Positions 5,396-6,463 of a stretch of DNA of 6,463 nt are shown here, in pieces. Positions within the stretch are counted from its first letter, which is position 1. Every line of letters starts with the position of its first letter. The notes under the pieces are model-generated. The model saw only the letters and a list, made by a program, of their open reading frames with translations, was not told the origin of the DNA and ran no database searches. The stretch comes from Deltaproteobacteria bacterium (GTDB lineage Bacteria; Desulfobacterota; Syntrophia; Syntrophales; UBA5619). Position numbers and translations under genes: made by a program. The stretch spans positions 1-6,463 of the forward strand of contig JAPLJW010000037.1 in the NCBI GenBank assembly GCA_026388365.1, given 5' to 3'.

Positions 5396-6442
5396 ATGAA
5401 AAAGTCAGCAATGTTGTTGGGATTCATGATCGGATTGTTTCTGGTGATTTCCGGTTGGGGTCTGGTTCCTCATCTCAATGCGGCCCCCATCGAAATCAAA
5501 GTGGCCCATGGGGATCCCCCGGATCTCTTTACTTCCAAGAAGGCGGCGGGCTCCACGATCTTCAAGCAAATGATTGAGAATGCGACAGGCGGGGCCGTCG
5601 AGGTAAAGGTGTTTCCCGCCGGTCAGCTTGGAGCAGAGAGGGAGATCGCCGAAGCGGTGAAACTCGGGACCATTCAGGTGGGCATGGTGTCAGCGGTCCT
5701 CGCCAATTATTTCAAGCCATCCCAGGTGCTCGATATCCCCTATCTCTTTCCCAACTATGCTGTGGCCTGGAAAGTGATGGACGGCTGGTTCGGAAAGGAA
5801 CTGGCGGCGGCGTGCTTGAAAGAGACGGGGATGCGGATCCTGTCCTATGACCAGGTGGGCTTCCGGAATTTTACCAACTCCATTCGTCCCATCAAAAGCC
5901 CGGCGGATGTAAAAGGCATGAAGATCCGGGTCATGGAAAGCCCCGTCTATATCGCCCTGATCAAATCGATGGGCGCCTCTCCGACCCCGGTCCCCTGGAC
6001 GGAGACCTATACCGCTCTTCAGCAAAAGGTGGTCGACGGACAGGAGAACCCGGTGGCGTCCATCAAATTTGGCAAGATCTACGAGGTGAACAAATACTTG
6101 ACCATGGATGGGCATACCTACGGTGTGAGTTTCACCCTGATCAATGAGAAATTCTTTCAGAGTCTGCCCAAAGAAACCCAATCGATCATCAAGGAGGTTG
6201 CGCCGGCGGCCGCCTTATGTTCAAGGGGTATTGATACGATCGATTCGACCATCGGGGTCCAGTTCTTGAAGGAAAAAGGGATGGAGATCTACGTCCCGAC
6301 GGCCAAGGAAAAGGAGCTCTTCAGGGCAGCGGCCCAGAAACCGGTCATCGAATACCTTGAAAAGCAGATCGGCAGAACGTGGATTGATAAAGTGTTGAAA
6401 GCGACCAAGGAAGCGGAAGCGGAAATAGAAAAAGGGCTGTAA
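5396..6442 (+). CDS. dctP: TRAP transporter solute-binding protein, DctP family
   Basis: The 348-residue product starts with a clear Sec signal peptide: M-K-K, a hydrophobic core at about residues 6-24, and a likely cleavage near N-A-A (28-30). The mature protein has the DctP fold marks: I-K-V-A-H-G-D at its start, F-P-A-G-Q-L-G with E-R-E-I, G-F-R-N-F-T-N (R157 within it), and P-A-D-V-K-G-M-K-I-R-V with R178, the arginine that usually binds the substrate carboxylate. V-V-D-G-Q-E-N-P (212-219) completes the set. Such proteins bind organic acids or related solutes in the periplasm and deliver them to DctQ/DctM membrane subunits driven by an ion gradient. Those subunits are not in the window. 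The ligand cannot be inferred, although retention of R178 argues for a carboxylate. Lysine codons are evenly split between AAA and AAG, a different style from the gene upstream. It has its own leader of 140 bases and may be transcribed partly separately. Confidence 0.94.
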   Translation: MKKSAMLLGFMIGLFLVISGWGLVPHLNAAPIEIKVAHGDPPDLFTSKKAAGSTIFKQMIENATGGAVEVKVFPAGQLGAEREIAEAVKLGTIQVGMVSAVLANYFKPSQVLDIPYLFPNYAVAWKVMDGWFGKELAAACLKETGMRILSYDQVGFRNFTNSIRPIKSPADVKGMKIRVMESPVYIALIKSMGASPTPVPWTETYTALQQKVVDGQENPVASIKFGKIYEVNKYLTMDGHTYGVSFTLINEKFFQSLPKETQSIIKEVAPAAALCSRGIDTIDSTIGVQFLKEKGMEIYVPTAKEKELFRAAAQKPVIEYLEKQIGRTWIDKVLKATKEAEAEIEKGL

Positions 6443-6463
6443 GAAATGAGGTCAAGCGGAGGG
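6443..6463 (+). other. Right-edge stretch, probable leader of the next gene
   Basis: Only 21 bases remain after the receptor stop codon. They contain an ATG at 6447 without a ribosome binding site and end in GCGGAGGG, which could be the ribosome binding site of a gene starting just outside; by gene order in TRAP loci this would often be a DctQ or DctQM subunit. This is a guess from context. Confidence 0.25.

Noticed and set aside
4104..5411. A 435-codon open frame on the - strand opposite the creatininase-family gene
   Set aside because: Same reasoning: it mirrors the codon bias of the real gene, shows no motif, and spans two intergenic gaps.

Overview
The window carries one strand-consistent block of metabolic genes, all on the + strand: an RraA-like aldolase fold protein (cut by the left edge), an Ldh2-type NAD(P)-dependent 2-hydroxyacid dehydrogenase, a tungsten-type aldehyde:ferredoxin oxidoreductase (AOR), a short-chain dehydrogenase (SDR), a decayed cupin-like fragment, a creatininase-family metal amidohydrolase, and a TRAP transporter substrate-binding protein. 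GC content is high, Shine-Dalgarno sites are strong, and a tungsto-enzyme sits beside a DctP-type TRAP receptor. This suggests an anaerobic or syntrophic bacterium, most plausibly of the Desulfobacterota (former Deltaproteobacteria). The assignment is inferred from gene content only; no rRNA or other marker is present.

Layout. Positions 1-3334 form a tight three-gene unit (RraA-like, Ldh2-like, AOR) with gaps of 4 and 12 bases, so almost certainly one transcript. The SDR follows after 60 bases. Between the SDR and the creatininase-like gene (4142-4286) lie a good ribosome binding site, an ATG-GCG-TAA micro-ORF, and in the same frame about 30 codons that read like the last strand of a cupin barrel; I read this as a gene remnant. 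The creatininase-family gene ends at 5255. A 140-base leader with a terminator-like hairpin then precedes the TRAP receptor, which ends 21 bases before the right edge. The TRAP membrane subunits are not in the window and may follow it.

How the genes may work together (inference): the TRAP receptor captures an organic acid or related solute; the creatininase-like enzyme opens an amide or lactam, or performs another metal-dependent hydrolysis; the SDR and the Ldh2-like protein oxidise or reduce hydroxy/oxo intermediates; the RraA-like protein could cleave an oxo-acid; and the AOR would oxidise an aldehyde to an acid while reducing ferredoxin. The substrate cannot be read from the sequence. Two of the enzymes appear to lack residues usually held to be catalytic in their families (R48 and H116 positions of the Ldh2-like protein; the acidic residue before the R-D pair of the RraA-like protein). 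The locus may therefore run divergent chemistry rather than the textbook reactions. No RNA gene, CRISPR array, insertion sequence or phage gene was seen.
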